Under the pieces are notes generated by a model, which was given only the letters and a program-made list of their open reading frames with translations, had not been told where the DNA came from and searched no databases. A stretch of 64,000 nucleotides of DNA from Paraburkholderia sp. D15 (GTDB lineage Bacteria > Pseudomonadota > Gammaproteobacteria > Burkholderiales > Burkholderiaceae), in NCBI RefSeq assembly GCF_029910215.1, contig NZ_CP110396.1:1302001-1366000 (forward strand). The letters are read 5' to 3'. Position numbers and translations under genes: made by a program. Of this stretch, positions 8,773 to 17,039 are shown one piece after another (the stretch's first letter is position 1; each line of letters begins with the position of its first letter).

Positions 8773-10713
8773 ATGGACCAGCAGGGGCTACTTTACGAAG
8801 ACCGTTTTCTTGAGAGTTGGGCTGGCCCGATCATAACCAACCCGAGCACGGCCATTGTTGAGCTTGTTGCCAATGGATGGGACGCATACGCTACCAAGGT
8901 CGAAATCACACTTCCCGATATCGAGAAGAAGAAACAATTCTCTATCGTAGACAACGGCAAAGGCATGACCCTTGCCGAGTTCAGTTATATATGGCGCGCC
9001 ATGTCGTATGACCGGATTGCAAAGTTCGGCCCGGTAACTGAGCCGCCAAGTGATGTTTCAGGTCTTCCTCGTGCCGTTTTCGGTAAAAACGGTAAGGGAA
9101 GATTCGCCAGCTTTTGCTTCTCCACGGCCTATACAGTCACCTCATGCAAGAACGGCGAGCGCTTCACTGTCAAGGTTTCCCGCACTCCGAGCAACCCGCT
9201 TGTTTTCGAAGAGATTGAGCATGTATCGGAAGGCGTGGAAGGTCATGGCACAGAGATCAAAGGCAACGGTGAAATTCCGTATATTCCTTTGACGACTGAA
9301 CAAGCTCGCCAGCTTCTGGGTAGTCGATTTCTGGCTAACCCCGCCTTCGAAGTCCTTGTCGACCAGAAGCGCATCACGTTCAACGATATACCTTCCTCAT
9401 GCCTCTCAGTTGTGAAGGTCCCTATTGAGGGTGTCGGAGAGGCGACGATCTATCACATCGACACGCTGAAAGCGGATAAATCGACCAAACAACACGGTAT
9501 AGCCTGGTGGGTTCTAAACCGTGCTGTCGGTGATTGTGCATGGCGAAGCACTGACTACTCTCGCATTCTTGACGGAAGATCTTCTGAAGCGAAGCGCTAT
9601 ACCTTCATTGTCCAGGCTGACTTTTTGAAGAGCGCAGACGCCGTCAAAGAAGACTGGTCCTGGTTCAAAGAAGACAATGCCGCTTGGCTGAAGGTGCGAC
9701 CTATCATTCAAGACAAGATTCGCGAACTTATCGCCCAGACCACCAGAAACGAACTCAACAGCAAACGACAGAATGTCCTTGACAAGATAAGTCCGTCTGT
9801 CAATACGCTGGCACCGTTGAGCAAGGATCGCGTTCACTCATTCGTCAATGAGGTTGTGGAAAAATGTCCGAATTTTGGCGAACAAGAAATACTTCAACTT
9901 ACGACAATTCTCACGAAGTTAGAAAAATCGAAATCTCGCTTTGGCTTGCTTGACCTACTGCATTCTCAGGGGCCTTCCGATCTCGATGCTCTCCACAATA
10001 TCTTGACTGAGTGGACCATAGGAATGGCTAAGATTGCCTTGGACGAGATTCAGACCCGCCTAAAAATTATTGCTGAACTCAAAGCGAAGGTGCAGGTAGC
10101 GGGCATTGATGAGGTTCACGAACTCCAGCCTCTTTTTGAGAAGGGTCTATGGATGTTCGGCCCTCAGTTTGAGTCAATAGAATTCACGGCCAACCGAGGA
10201 ATGACAACCGTCATACGCGACCTCTTCGGCGTGAAGGGTGGCAAGGGCACACTTAACAGACCAGACTTTGTTATCTTGCCCGACAGCAGTGTCGGCTTTT
10301 ATGCATGCTCTTCCTTTGATGAGGAATACAACGAGGACGGAATTGCGCATGTCGTCATTGTTGACTTGAAGACCACGGGGCTGTCGCTTGGATCAAAGGA
10401 AAAAGAGCAAGTCTGGAAGTATGTAAAAGAGCTTAAGAAAAAAGGCATTATTGGTAAAGCCACGAAGGTAGACGGCTTCGTGCTTGGCGACCAGATCGAA
10501 CAAGGGGAAGGAGGCACCCGCACTGAGGACGACGATCAAGTGAAAATCAGGCCTCTTCGCTACGACACGATTTTGATTCGCGCCGAAAAGCGAATGCTCA
10601 ATCTCCACCAGAAAGTCAAAGACGCACCGTTTTTGACCGACCAGCAAGATATGCTTTCGAAGTTTATCAATCCTATTGTCGCGAACCAGCCTTCGTTACT
10701 CGAAGAAGAGTAA
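8773..10713 (+). CDS. GHKL ATPase fused to PD-(D/E)XK nuclease-like domain (paraMORC/Shedu-like)
   Basis: The 646-residue protein begins with a GHKL ATP-binding fold: N box VELVANGWDAYA (residues about 35-46), G1 box IVDNGKGMT, lid GKNGKGRFAS near residue 105 and GTEIKGNG. This matches the MutL/MORC-type ATPases found in restriction operons. The C-terminal part carries a nuclease-like signature: RPDFVIL near residue 496 and IVDLKTTG near residue 530, followed by a helix with E and Q residues, as in Shedu/DUF4263-like PD-(D/E)XK domains. An ATP-driven clamp joined to a nuclease is the natural reading. It has its own Shine-Dalgarno (GAGGAAG) and sits 35 bp after the GIY-YIG gene, so co-transcription is likely. 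Confidence 0.85.
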   Translation: MDQQGLLYEDRFLESWAGPIITNPSTAIVELVANGWDAYATKVEITLPDIEKKKQFSIVDNGKGMTLAEFSYIWRAMSYDRIAKFGPVTEPPSDVSGLPRAVFGKNGKGRFASFCFSTAYTVTSCKNGERFTVKVSRTPSNPLVFEEIEHVSEGVEGHGTEIKGNGEIPYIPLTTEQARQLLGSRFLANPAFEVLVDQKRITFNDIPSSCLSVVKVPIEGVGEATIYHIDTLKADKSTKQHGIAWWVLNRAVGDCAWRSTDYSRILDGRSSEAKRYTFIVQADFLKSADAVKEDWSWFKEDNAAWLKVRPIIQDKIRELIAQTTRNELNSKRQNVLDKISPSVNTLAPLSKDRVHSFVNEVVEKCPNFGEQEILQLTTILTKLEKSKSRFGLLDLLHSQGPSDLDALHNILTEWTIGMAKIALDEIQTRLKIIAELKAKVQVAGIDEVHELQPLFEKGLWMFGPQFESIEFTANRGMTTVIRDLFGVKGGKGTLNRPDFVILPDSSVGFYACSSFDEEYNEDGIAHVVIVDLKTTGLSLGSKEKEQVWKYVKELKKKGIIGKATKVDGFVLGDQIEQGEGGTRTEDDDQVKIRPLRYDTILIRAEKRMLNLHQKVKDAPFLTDQQDMLSKFINPIVANQPSLLEEE

Positions 10714-10770
10714 GGACCATACACAAGCCTTCGCACTAACAACAACTCGCACCGCTCGGAAAACAAGACA

Positions 10771-12609
10771 ATGGCGCGCATCGAAAATCACCAGCACACT
10801 ATCAACACAGCCTTCAAGGAGTGTTACTACATTATTCCAGACTACCAGCGAGAGTATGTTTGGACTGACAAGGAAGTTCAGCAACTACTTGACGACATCA
10901 ACGAGCAAATCGATGCCGGTTCTTCGCGTCCCTACTTCATAGGGACGGTGCTTGTCTCGCCAAGTGACGAGCCGGAACATTTCGAAGTAATTGATGGTCA
11001 GCAACGTTTGACGACGTTTTTTCTGTTGCTATGTGCCCTTAAGAACCTGTTCGGACCGGATAGCCAGCACAAGCAACTGATAGCGAACCTAGTCTCGATG
11101 AGCTATACCGACGATCAAGGTGAGATTCAAGCCAAATTGAAGCTCGATCCAAGATACGAGAACGCAGGCGACGTCATGCGCAAACTCGTAGAACTCGATG
11201 CCGACCCGCAAACGGTGCGCACTGCCATTCAGGCCGCGACCATTCCAAGTTTCGGCTCGCTTGAAAATCTCCTTGGTGCTTACGACACGATCTACAACTA
11301 TCTGAAAACAAATTTCGAAGACACTGCACAACTCAAGAAGTACTGGGGCTATCTTGCCAACAATGTTGTCTTTATTCAAATTTCGACCGATGTCAGCAGC
11401 GCACTAAAGATTTTTGAGACTATCAACGAGCGCGGTGTCGGCCTCAACCCAATGGACTTGTTGAAAAACTTGCTGTTCACACAGGTGAAGCAAGAGCAGT
11501 TCACAAGGCTTAAGGACGAATGGAAGAAGATCACCAAGCCTCTAGAGCAGGCGAAAGAAAAGCCTCTTCGGTTCCTTCGCTATTACCTCATGGCGAACTA
11601 CGTTATCAAGAATGCTCGCAACGATGCTGTCGTGCGGGAAGACGAAATCTATGACTGGTTCGTTGAGAAAGACAATGCGCGGCTATGCGAATACGGGGCG
11701 AAACCCTTCGAGTTCGTCCGAAAGGTGATTCTGAACGTCGAGAACTATCTTGCCTTTAGCAGCGGCCAAGGCAATGACCGCAAGGCTAGTGTTCCCATGG
11801 ACAATCTGAAGCGTCTGACAGGCGGGGCATTCAGCTTGCACTACGTTCTCTTGCTCGCTGCCGCTGGATTGCCAAAGACACTGTTTGATCATTTCGTCGT
11901 GCAACTTGAAAGCTTCCTTTTCTATTATATTTTCACCAAAACACCGACGAAAGATTTGGAACGCAGCTTTTCGTTGTGGGCCGATGAGCTTCGAGTCATA
12001 AGCCTTGAGCCGGACCTTGCAGCGCAGAAAACGCGGTTGAACTCGTTTGTGGCTGAGCGCTTTGAGACAAACATGGAAAGCAAATCCGCCGAACTGAAGG
12101 ATGCGCTTAAGCGATTCAACCTCCATTCAATGCAGCAGTATCGGTCACGATACTTGATCGCAAAACTGACGCAGTATGTGGATATGGCATTCAACGGGAC
12201 GAAGAGCCCCGCAAGCCTTGCCCCCTACATTAACCTCGAAATTGAACATATCTTGCCTCAGACTCCAACACCGGAATTGACCGCATCTTGGGCACTGGCG
12301 AATCCAACCCTCAACTACCATTTATACAAGGCCAGACTCGGAAACCTCACACTCCTCGAAAAGCCTATCAATGTAGTTGCCGGCAACAATTTTTATGCCG
12401 AGAAGAAGGCACTGTATCAAGAAAGCGGAAACTATCTTACCCGCAGTTTGGTGGGGCTTAGCCATGTCGGGCAGAACACCTCGATTACTCGAATCAACCA
12501 AGATTTGAAGCCATTTGACGCTTGGGATTCAACCGCTATTGATGGCAGGCAAGACATGCTTATAGGTCTTGCCTCAGACGTTTGGAAAACGACGACCATT
12601 GAGGTATGA
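10771..12609 (+). CDS. DUF262-DUF1524 protein, GmrSD-like (type IV restriction family)
   Basis: The 612-residue protein has the two GmrSD halves in one chain. The DUF262 NTPase/ParB-like half shows DYQREYVW (about residue 24) and the hallmark DGQQRLTTF (about residue 75). The DUF1524 His-Me/HNH nuclease half shows IEHILPQTP near residue 490, then LGNLTLLEK and a conserved NN..F..KK..Y segment. GmrSD cleaves phage DNA carrying sugar-modified cytosine; related fusions act in several defence systems. Target modification here is unknown. It is the last gene of the operon, 57 bp after the GHKL gene. Together with the methylase it could give the locus activity against both unmodified and modified DNA (inference). 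Confidence 0.9.
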   Translation: MARIENHQHTINTAFKECYYIIPDYQREYVWTDKEVQQLLDDINEQIDAGSSRPYFIGTVLVSPSDEPEHFEVIDGQQRLTTFFLLLCALKNLFGPDSQHKQLIANLVSMSYTDDQGEIQAKLKLDPRYENAGDVMRKLVELDADPQTVRTAIQAATIPSFGSLENLLGAYDTIYNYLKTNFEDTAQLKKYWGYLANNVVFIQISTDVSSALKIFETINERGVGLNPMDLLKNLLFTQVKQEQFTRLKDEWKKITKPLEQAKEKPLRFLRYYLMANYVIKNARNDAVVREDEIYDWFVEKDNARLCEYGAKPFEFVRKVILNVENYLAFSSGQGNDRKASVPMDNLKRLTGGAFSLHYVLLLAAAGLPKTLFDHFVVQLESFLFYYIFTKTPTKDLERSFSLWADELRVISLEPDLAAQKTRLNSFVAERFETNMESKSAELKDALKRFNLHSMQQYRSRYLIAKLTQYVDMAFNGTKSPASLAPYINLEIEHILPQTPTPELTASWALANPTLNYHLYKARLGNLTLLEKPINVVAGNNFYAEKKALYQESGNYLTRSLVGLSHVGQNTSITRINQDLKPFDAWDSTAIDGRQDMLIGLASDVWKTTTIEV

Positions 12610-12646
12610 ACGGAGCAATAACCAATATTTAGTTATGCGAATCTTG

Positions 12647-12908
12647 TCATTTCGCAACCGGAAGGCTTGACCACTCTGTCGTATAGCAAGGCGTTTTCTT
12701 GTCTTGTGTCATATGCCATGGTTGCCTGCCTTCCACACTTCCTACTTTCAGGGTTCCTCGCCCAAAACGGTCATTGACCGAGTCCATAGCAAGCATGAGC
12801 TTTGAACGCTGGCTTGCATTATTCTCAAAGAGTTCTACTTGCTCCACCCCTTCCGCCAGCAGTGAAGCTTATCTATCTGCTTGTTCTCATGCTCTGACGC
12901 CACTCCGG
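12647..12908 (-). pseudogene. umuC: Decayed 3' end of umuC (DUF4113 tail of a Y-family polymerase)
   Basis: On the minus strand the reading GVEQVELFENN, RFGRGTLKVG and TPCYTTEWSSLPV matches the C-terminal DUF4113 tail of UmuC, the catalytic subunit of DNA polymerase V, including its natural stop. Just upstream the frame is broken by two in-frame stops within the region that should read like PGV..KAGVML, and no polymerase or finger domain is present. It is therefore a relic. UmuDC genes are common on conjugative plasmids, so an SOS polymerase operon was probably lost here. A structured repeat element abuts its broken end. Confidence 0.82.
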
Positions 12909-12966
12909 CAAGGAGAAGATTCCCCACGGGAGGGTTTGCCTATCCTGGAGAAATCTATCTTTCAAT
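12890..12966 (+). repeat. Degenerate copy of the dispersed structured repeat
   Basis: Two hairpins, CTCC-ggcaa-GGAG and TTCCC-cac-GGGA, occur in the same order as CACC-ggcaa-GGTG plus TTCCC-aac-GGGAA at 35013 and 25072. The first stem differs by a compensatory A:T to T:A change. It lies against the broken end of the umuC relic. Confidence 0.5.
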
Positions 12967-13151
12967 GATAGTGCTCACTAACATTCATGAATGAAAACAA
13001 TGCGAATACAGGTTTGCCAAGGTGAGGGTTTTCAGGAGACAGAGGAACCAAACTTCCTCCTCCCTGCCAATGGTTTCATGCATGCTGAGTGTCCGAATTC
13101 AATCGTTAAACATGAAAAAATAAAAATATGCAAAGAGACATGATCAAGTTG

Positions 13152-13178
13152 TTGACGCTGATTGTTGCTAGATATAAA
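13152..13178 (+). promoter_or_regulatory. Probable promoter of the H-NS-like gene
   Basis: TTGACG is followed after 15 bp by TATAAA, in an A+T-rich stretch about 100 bp upstream of the start at 13281. The spacing is slightly short. The rest of 12970-13280 holds no gene that I can support. Confidence 0.5.
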
Positions 13179-13280
13179 GTACAAACATCAAAAGGCACAC
13201 AAGAAGGAAGCTTGTTGAGACAGACTCAGTGAGCTTTATAAACCACATTGTAGAACTACTTTTTTCTAAAGAAGGAAGAC

Positions 13281-13892
13281 ATGGACATGGCAACGAAGAC
13301 CCAATCTTTGGCAGACCTCAAAGCAGCAGCGGAAGCAGCAAAGAAGGCATTTGAAGACGCGCTGGAGGCTGGTCGACAAGAGGCTATCAACAACATTCAC
13401 ACGATCATCGCTGAAAATTCGCTTCCCATTTCGGCTCTCGTAAGCAACAAGGCGCAAGCTATCGCTGTTGCTCAAGAGATTACAGCCACCTTCCGCCTCA
13501 AGACTTCGGATGTGTTCAAGAGCGACGAGCCTTCAAACGGCGAAGCTCCCGCAGGATCGAACGCTGCCTCTGCCGAGACTGGTAAGAAGCAAGCGGCGCC
13601 TTTGCAGAAGGGCGACGTTGCGATCCTTTGGCCCGCCGCTTTGAAGACGGTCCCAGCAGATGTGCAAGGTCTTCTCGATCTCTGGAAGCAGAAGAAGCCG
13701 TTCAGCGAGTTCATTGCCTATGAAAAGAAAGAGCAGCGTCTGGGCCTGATTGTTCGCGTGGAAAAGGCATCGGGCCACAAAGCGACCAAGGAACAACTTG
13801 CAGACTTGGGCTACACCCGCGAAGAAATCGATGCAAAGGCAAAGCGTATGGAAAAGAATGCAGCAGATCAGAAAGCCAAGAAAGCAGCCTGA
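13281..13892 (+). CDS. H-NS-like N-terminal domain protein, probable nucleoid-associated or regulatory protein
   Basis: The protein has 203 residues. The first 70 residues form a charged helix rich in A, E and K (LKAAAEAAKKAFEDALEAGR) followed by an EAINNIHTIIAENSL segment, which resembles the oligomerisation region of H-NS-family proteins of Burkholderiales. The classic H-NS DNA-binding YRNP..TWSGRG loop is absent. The second half (residues 105-190) is unrecognised. The gene is monocistronic, between its own promoter and the terminator at 13913. A plasmid H-NS-like silencer is the likely role, but this is inference. Confidence 0.55.
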   Translation: MDMATKTQSLADLKAAAEAAKKAFEDALEAGRQEAINNIHTIIAENSLPISALVSNKAQAIAVAQEITATFRLKTSDVFKSDEPSNGEAPAGSNAASAETGKKQAAPLQKGDVAILWPAALKTVPADVQGLLDLWKQKKPFSEFIAYEKKEQRLGLIVRVEKASGHKATKEQLADLGYTREEIDAKAKRMEKNAADQKAKKAA

Positions 13893-13912
13893 TTACTCAA
13901 GCAGCATGCAGA

Positions 13913-13938
13913 AGCCCCTCGTTTGAGGGGCTTTTTTT
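13913..13938 (+). terminator. Terminator of the H-NS-like gene
   Basis: AGCCCCTC-gttt-GAGGGGCT is a perfect 8-bp stem followed by seven T residues. It also lies at the 3' end of the convergent traY gene. Confidence 0.92.
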
Positions 13939-16564
13939 ATTCTATTCCAACATTTCCAAGCTCATTTTTCAGATAGTCACCCATCTTGAACTTGCCGCCA
14001 TTTTGCACAGAATCATTATCATTCTTAAAGCTACTTCTCGCCTTCTCATTGACCTTCTTAATCTGACTACGAACTTGATCTGGCTTGAATCCCGCATCGT
14101 CCAGTTTGGCATATGCAGTCTCATAACCTTCCACAGCCTTATCGAACTCAGGACCAGCATAACTACCGCCTGAGACTTCATGTAGGGCTGTTCCAGTGCC
14201 AACACCATATTTCTGACTCAACTGACGATGAAAGGCGGCATTGATATGCTCTGAAGGAGGAATGTTTGGCTCCTTAGCCATTCTCTCGTTGACACTGTCG
14301 AGGAATTTTTCAGCATGGGGAGAATCGGCACCGCCCAATTTTTCCATGACCTGATTCATGCGAGCCTCAGTCTGAATACCCGTCGAGAACTTGTCGTTTT
14401 CCTTGGCATTGGGTCCGAGTTGCTTGAGCGCACCAGCCTTAACAGCCTCCATTTGCCCCTGCATTTTTTCGTCTTTCAGTTCGCGTGGAGTGCCACCTGT
14501 AGGAGCATTGGCAAGCATTTTCTTACCATTCATAGTGCCTTCAGCACCTTGACCGGCAATGTTCCCGACCAGAGCCGCAGCACGGAAAGTATGTGAGCTA
14601 TCCCCGCCCATATCAGCAGCGTCTTGACCCAACTTAGGACCACCATTGCCGATCCAATTTTCGATATGGTCTCCAATATGAGTTGTCATTTCGAACGACT
14701 TTTTCAGGAAGGTAAAAATCATTGCCGCATACATGATTGGAGCCATGATCATGCCGCCCAACACCTTCACCAGGAACCCTGAATCAGTTTGGCTCAGCAG
14801 GAATGCACCGGCAAAAAGACGGTTTAGAAGGTCTCCCACGACCTGAGTCATGGTGAGAGCAGCGATAAGACCAAACACGAGCAAGACGGGCCTCAGAAGA
14901 AGGGAGAGCACCAGCCGGTATCCAGCAGCACCGGACCCCAAAACTTCGTCACCGTTTGCCGTCAAGTGCATGACGCACCATAGAGGCGCCGCAATCACGG
15001 CTTCAATCACTAACACTGCCCAACCCACCAAGGCCCCGATAAAAATGAGGAACGGCATGAAGGGCAAAATGTAGGTGATGATAACCCCGGTAATCAGCAG
15101 CGGAGCCACAACGAAGCTCATGACAGCCAGCAACGCCGTTCCAATTCCTGGAGCATTGCCTACCGTGGACATGAGACCGATGACCGCCATGAACGAGCCA
15201 ACACCGGCAGCTAATACATAGTGACCAAGACGAGTCAGGCTCATCATGGGGTTCTCACCGTCTATCGTTTTGTATTGTGTGACGGAGGAAAAGACCCTAT
15301 TAAAAATCACATTCACGTCACCCTTGAGCACCGTGTCTTTGATTGAAGACCACCAGGACTGGTTTGCTCCACCAGGTTGACTATCAATCCCGAGGGTCAG
15401 GGTTTGACTTGCCTTATCCAGTGTCTTTTGCAGGGGAGACATGATGTGTTCCCACTGATCCTGAACGATTCCGGTTGTCATGCCGTTAGGACCTGTAGCC
15501 GTAGGAACTGAGGCCACCGACCGGTTAATCATATCCATGTAGAACGACAGCGGCACGAACCACGCACCAGCTACCGCGAATCCGTTTTGTGAGGCATTCT
15601 GAGAGATATTGGCGAACAGATCCATGGTTGCCACCTGAGCCTGAGCCACCTGTAGCATGTCGCTTTGATAAGTGTTCGCTATCTTGTCAATCTGAGCCGG
15701 ATCGATAACGGCACCGGCCGCAACCCGAGCCGCTAGAGGAGTCAGCGAAGCAATCATTTTATTGACCTCAGCAGGATGAGCGTCATTGATTGCCTTCATG
15801 CGAGTGTATGCGTCAGACACATTGAACATGAAACTTGTTACGCTCGAAGTTTGCACGGCAGGCACGCTATAAATGCCAATAGTGATTCGACCACAGCTAT
15901 CTTTCGTAAAGCCCGAGACCTCGTTTTTGTCACCAAAATAAATAAAGTTGCTCATGGTTCCAGTAGCCGTAGACTGACCGAAATCCGAGCCACCATTGAG
16001 CACGTCGGCACTCGGATCTTTCATGGCATTCTGGACGAGTTGCAGGCACACCAGAGACTCGAAGGTCTTGTAGGCGAAGTCATTGACTTGGGGAGGCGTG
16101 ATTGAAGCCGTCATGGACTGGCTCAGGTTCTGAGACGAGACGTATTTCGTCCATACCGTATCAGCTAGCCCCACCCCTTGAATTACGAGCCAGTAGACAA
16201 TCACTTGCATGAGACAGTAGCTTCCCTTGACAACCGGAAGCAGCAACGCCGTGAAGGCAGCAAATCGAATCGGCATGAACGCTGGATTGTATTTCTTGCC
16301 CAGGAATTCACCGTCATGAGCCGTGCCGACCGTGGTCACAAACAAGGTATGAGTCACCAGCACACCTCCGACTATCAAACAGCAGGCAACGAAGATTCCG
16401 ATTCCCGACGCCATGGGATCTGCTCCACCCGTGCCGGCCAAGTCTGGGAATACCGCATTGGTAAGTGCTAGAGCAAGATCGCCCTGAGGCACCGTGAAGA
16501 GATTTTGAGCATGGGCCAATTGCGGCAGCATGCTCATGAAGAGAAGTAATGCGACGAGATACAT
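13937..16564 (-). CDS. traY: DotA/TraY family conjugation membrane protein (type IVB secretion, MPF_I)
   Basis: This 875-residue protein has an N-terminal signal peptide ending AHA (residue 19), a DotA/TraY-type N-terminal half with a large periplasmic region, and a cluster of membrane helices at roughly residues 450-650 (for example LTRLGHYVLAAGVGSFMAVI and IGTALLAVMSFVVAPLLITG). A hydrophilic tail of about 225 residues follows, rich in G, A, K and E. DotA of Legionella and TraY of IncI plasmids are polytopic inner-membrane proteins of the type IVB transfer apparatus. AAGGAGG precedes the ATG and a promoter lies at 16604-16631. No other apparatus gene is next to it, which is unusual because traY normally sits among trb/tra genes. 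Confidence 0.88.
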   Translation of the reverse strand: MYLVALLLFMSMLPQLAHAQNLFTVPQGDLALALTNAVFPDLAGTGGADPMASGIGIFVACCLIVGGVLVTHTLFVTTVGTAHDGEFLGKKYNPAFMPIRFAAFTALLLPVVKGSYCLMQVIVYWLVIQGVGLADTVWTKYVSSQNLSQSMTASITPPQVNDFAYKTFESLVCLQLVQNAMKDPSADVLNGGSDFGQSTATGTMSNFIYFGDKNEVSGFTKDSCGRITIGIYSVPAVQTSSVTSFMFNVSDAYTRMKAINDAHPAEVNKMIASLTPLAARVAAGAVIDPAQIDKIANTYQSDMLQVAQAQVATMDLFANISQNASQNGFAVAGAWFVPLSFYMDMINRSVASVPTATGPNGMTTGIVQDQWEHIMSPLQKTLDKASQTLTLGIDSQPGGANQSWWSSIKDTVLKGDVNVIFNRVFSSVTQYKTIDGENPMMSLTRLGHYVLAAGVGSFMAVIGLMSTVGNAPGIGTALLAVMSFVVAPLLITGVIITYILPFMPFLIFIGALVGWAVLVIEAVIAAPLWCVMHLTANGDEVLGSGAAGYRLVLSLLLRPVLLVFGLIAALTMTQVVGDLLNRLFAGAFLLSQTDSGFLVKVLGGMIMAPIMYAAMIFTFLKKSFEMTTHIGDHIENWIGNGGPKLGQDAADMGGDSSHTFRAAALVGNIAGQGAEGTMNGKKMLANAPTGGTPRELKDEKMQGQMEAVKAGALKQLGPNAKENDKFSTGIQTEARMNQVMEKLGGADSPHAEKFLDSVNERMAKEPNIPPSEHINAAFHRQLSQKYGVGTGTALHEVSGGSYAGPEFDKAVEGYETAYAKLDDAGFKPDQVRSQIKKVNEKARSSFKNDNDSVQNGGKFKMGDYLKNELGNVGIE

Positions 16565-16603
16565 AAGGCCTCCTTATTATTGTTATTGTTGTCGTCTGCT
16601 TCA

Positions 16604-16631
16604 CTTATATAGCGTTAACACATAAAGTCAA
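16604..16631 (-). promoter_or_regulatory. Promoter of traY
   Basis: Read on the minus strand, TTGACT and TATAAG are separated by 16 bp, about 40 bp upstream of the traY start. It lies downstream of the minus-strand terminator at 16640, so traY has its own start signal. Confidence 0.65.
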
Positions 16632-16639
16632 CGAGCCAC

Positions 16640-16665
16640 AAAAAAGCCCTCAGGCGACTGAGGGC
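16640..16665 (-). terminator. Minus-strand terminator upstream of traY
   Basis: GCCCTCAG-tcgc-CTGAGGGC followed by six T residues on the minus strand. It stops transcripts coming from about 16770 before they reach traY. Confidence 0.82.
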
Positions 16666-16741
16666 GATTCTGCTAATAAAAAATAGCGAAGAAAAACAGA
16701 CAATCTAAACGGGAGTAAAAACGGCCTGACTTCTTTCTATA

Positions 16742-16763
16742 TATTCACACTAGGATGTGAATA
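16742..16763. promoter_or_regulatory. Inverted repeat next to a minus-strand -10-like box
   Basis: TATTCACA-ctagga-TGTGAATA has perfect 8-bp arms. Immediately upstream on the minus strand is TATATT, and further up a TTGACA whose spacing (22 bp) is too wide for an ordinary promoter. It is probably an operator. The interval 16666-16911 contains no gene. Confidence 0.5.
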
Positions 16764-16911
16764 ATATAGTTCTACCAAATTTCACCCGATTGTCAAGCGA
16801 AGACGAAAAAAAAGACTGCCTAACTGACCAGGCCTGTTTGCGCAGATTGATTTTTTTCTTTTTTACGGATTTTGATAAATTGTCAACTTTGCATGAAGTG
16901 TGAGCTACAAA

Positions 16912-16943
16912 AGAAAAAAGCGCGAAGGAGGTCGCGCCTTTTT
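16912..16943. terminator. Bidirectional terminator
   Basis: GCGCGA-aggagg-TCGCGC is flanked by A residues on the left and T residues on the right, so it works on both strands. It ends the transcript of the minus-strand gene at 17040. Confidence 0.8.
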
Positions 16944-17039
16944 CAACAGATGAACAACAACAAATTACTCTAAGAAGACAACAACGAACTTGCTTGGAGC
17001 CTTACTACTTTACGATTAAATCTGGGAAAGTCAACGCCC

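Noticed and set aside
3005..12609. DISARM, BREX or classical type I R-M assignment of the defence operon
   Set aside because: No DUF1998, PLD, PglZ, BrxC or HsdS component is visible; only methylase and helicase are shared features.
12699..12968. Plus-strand frame of 89 codons
   Set aside because: It is antisense to the umuC relic and extends into the structured repeat; composition is not protein-like.
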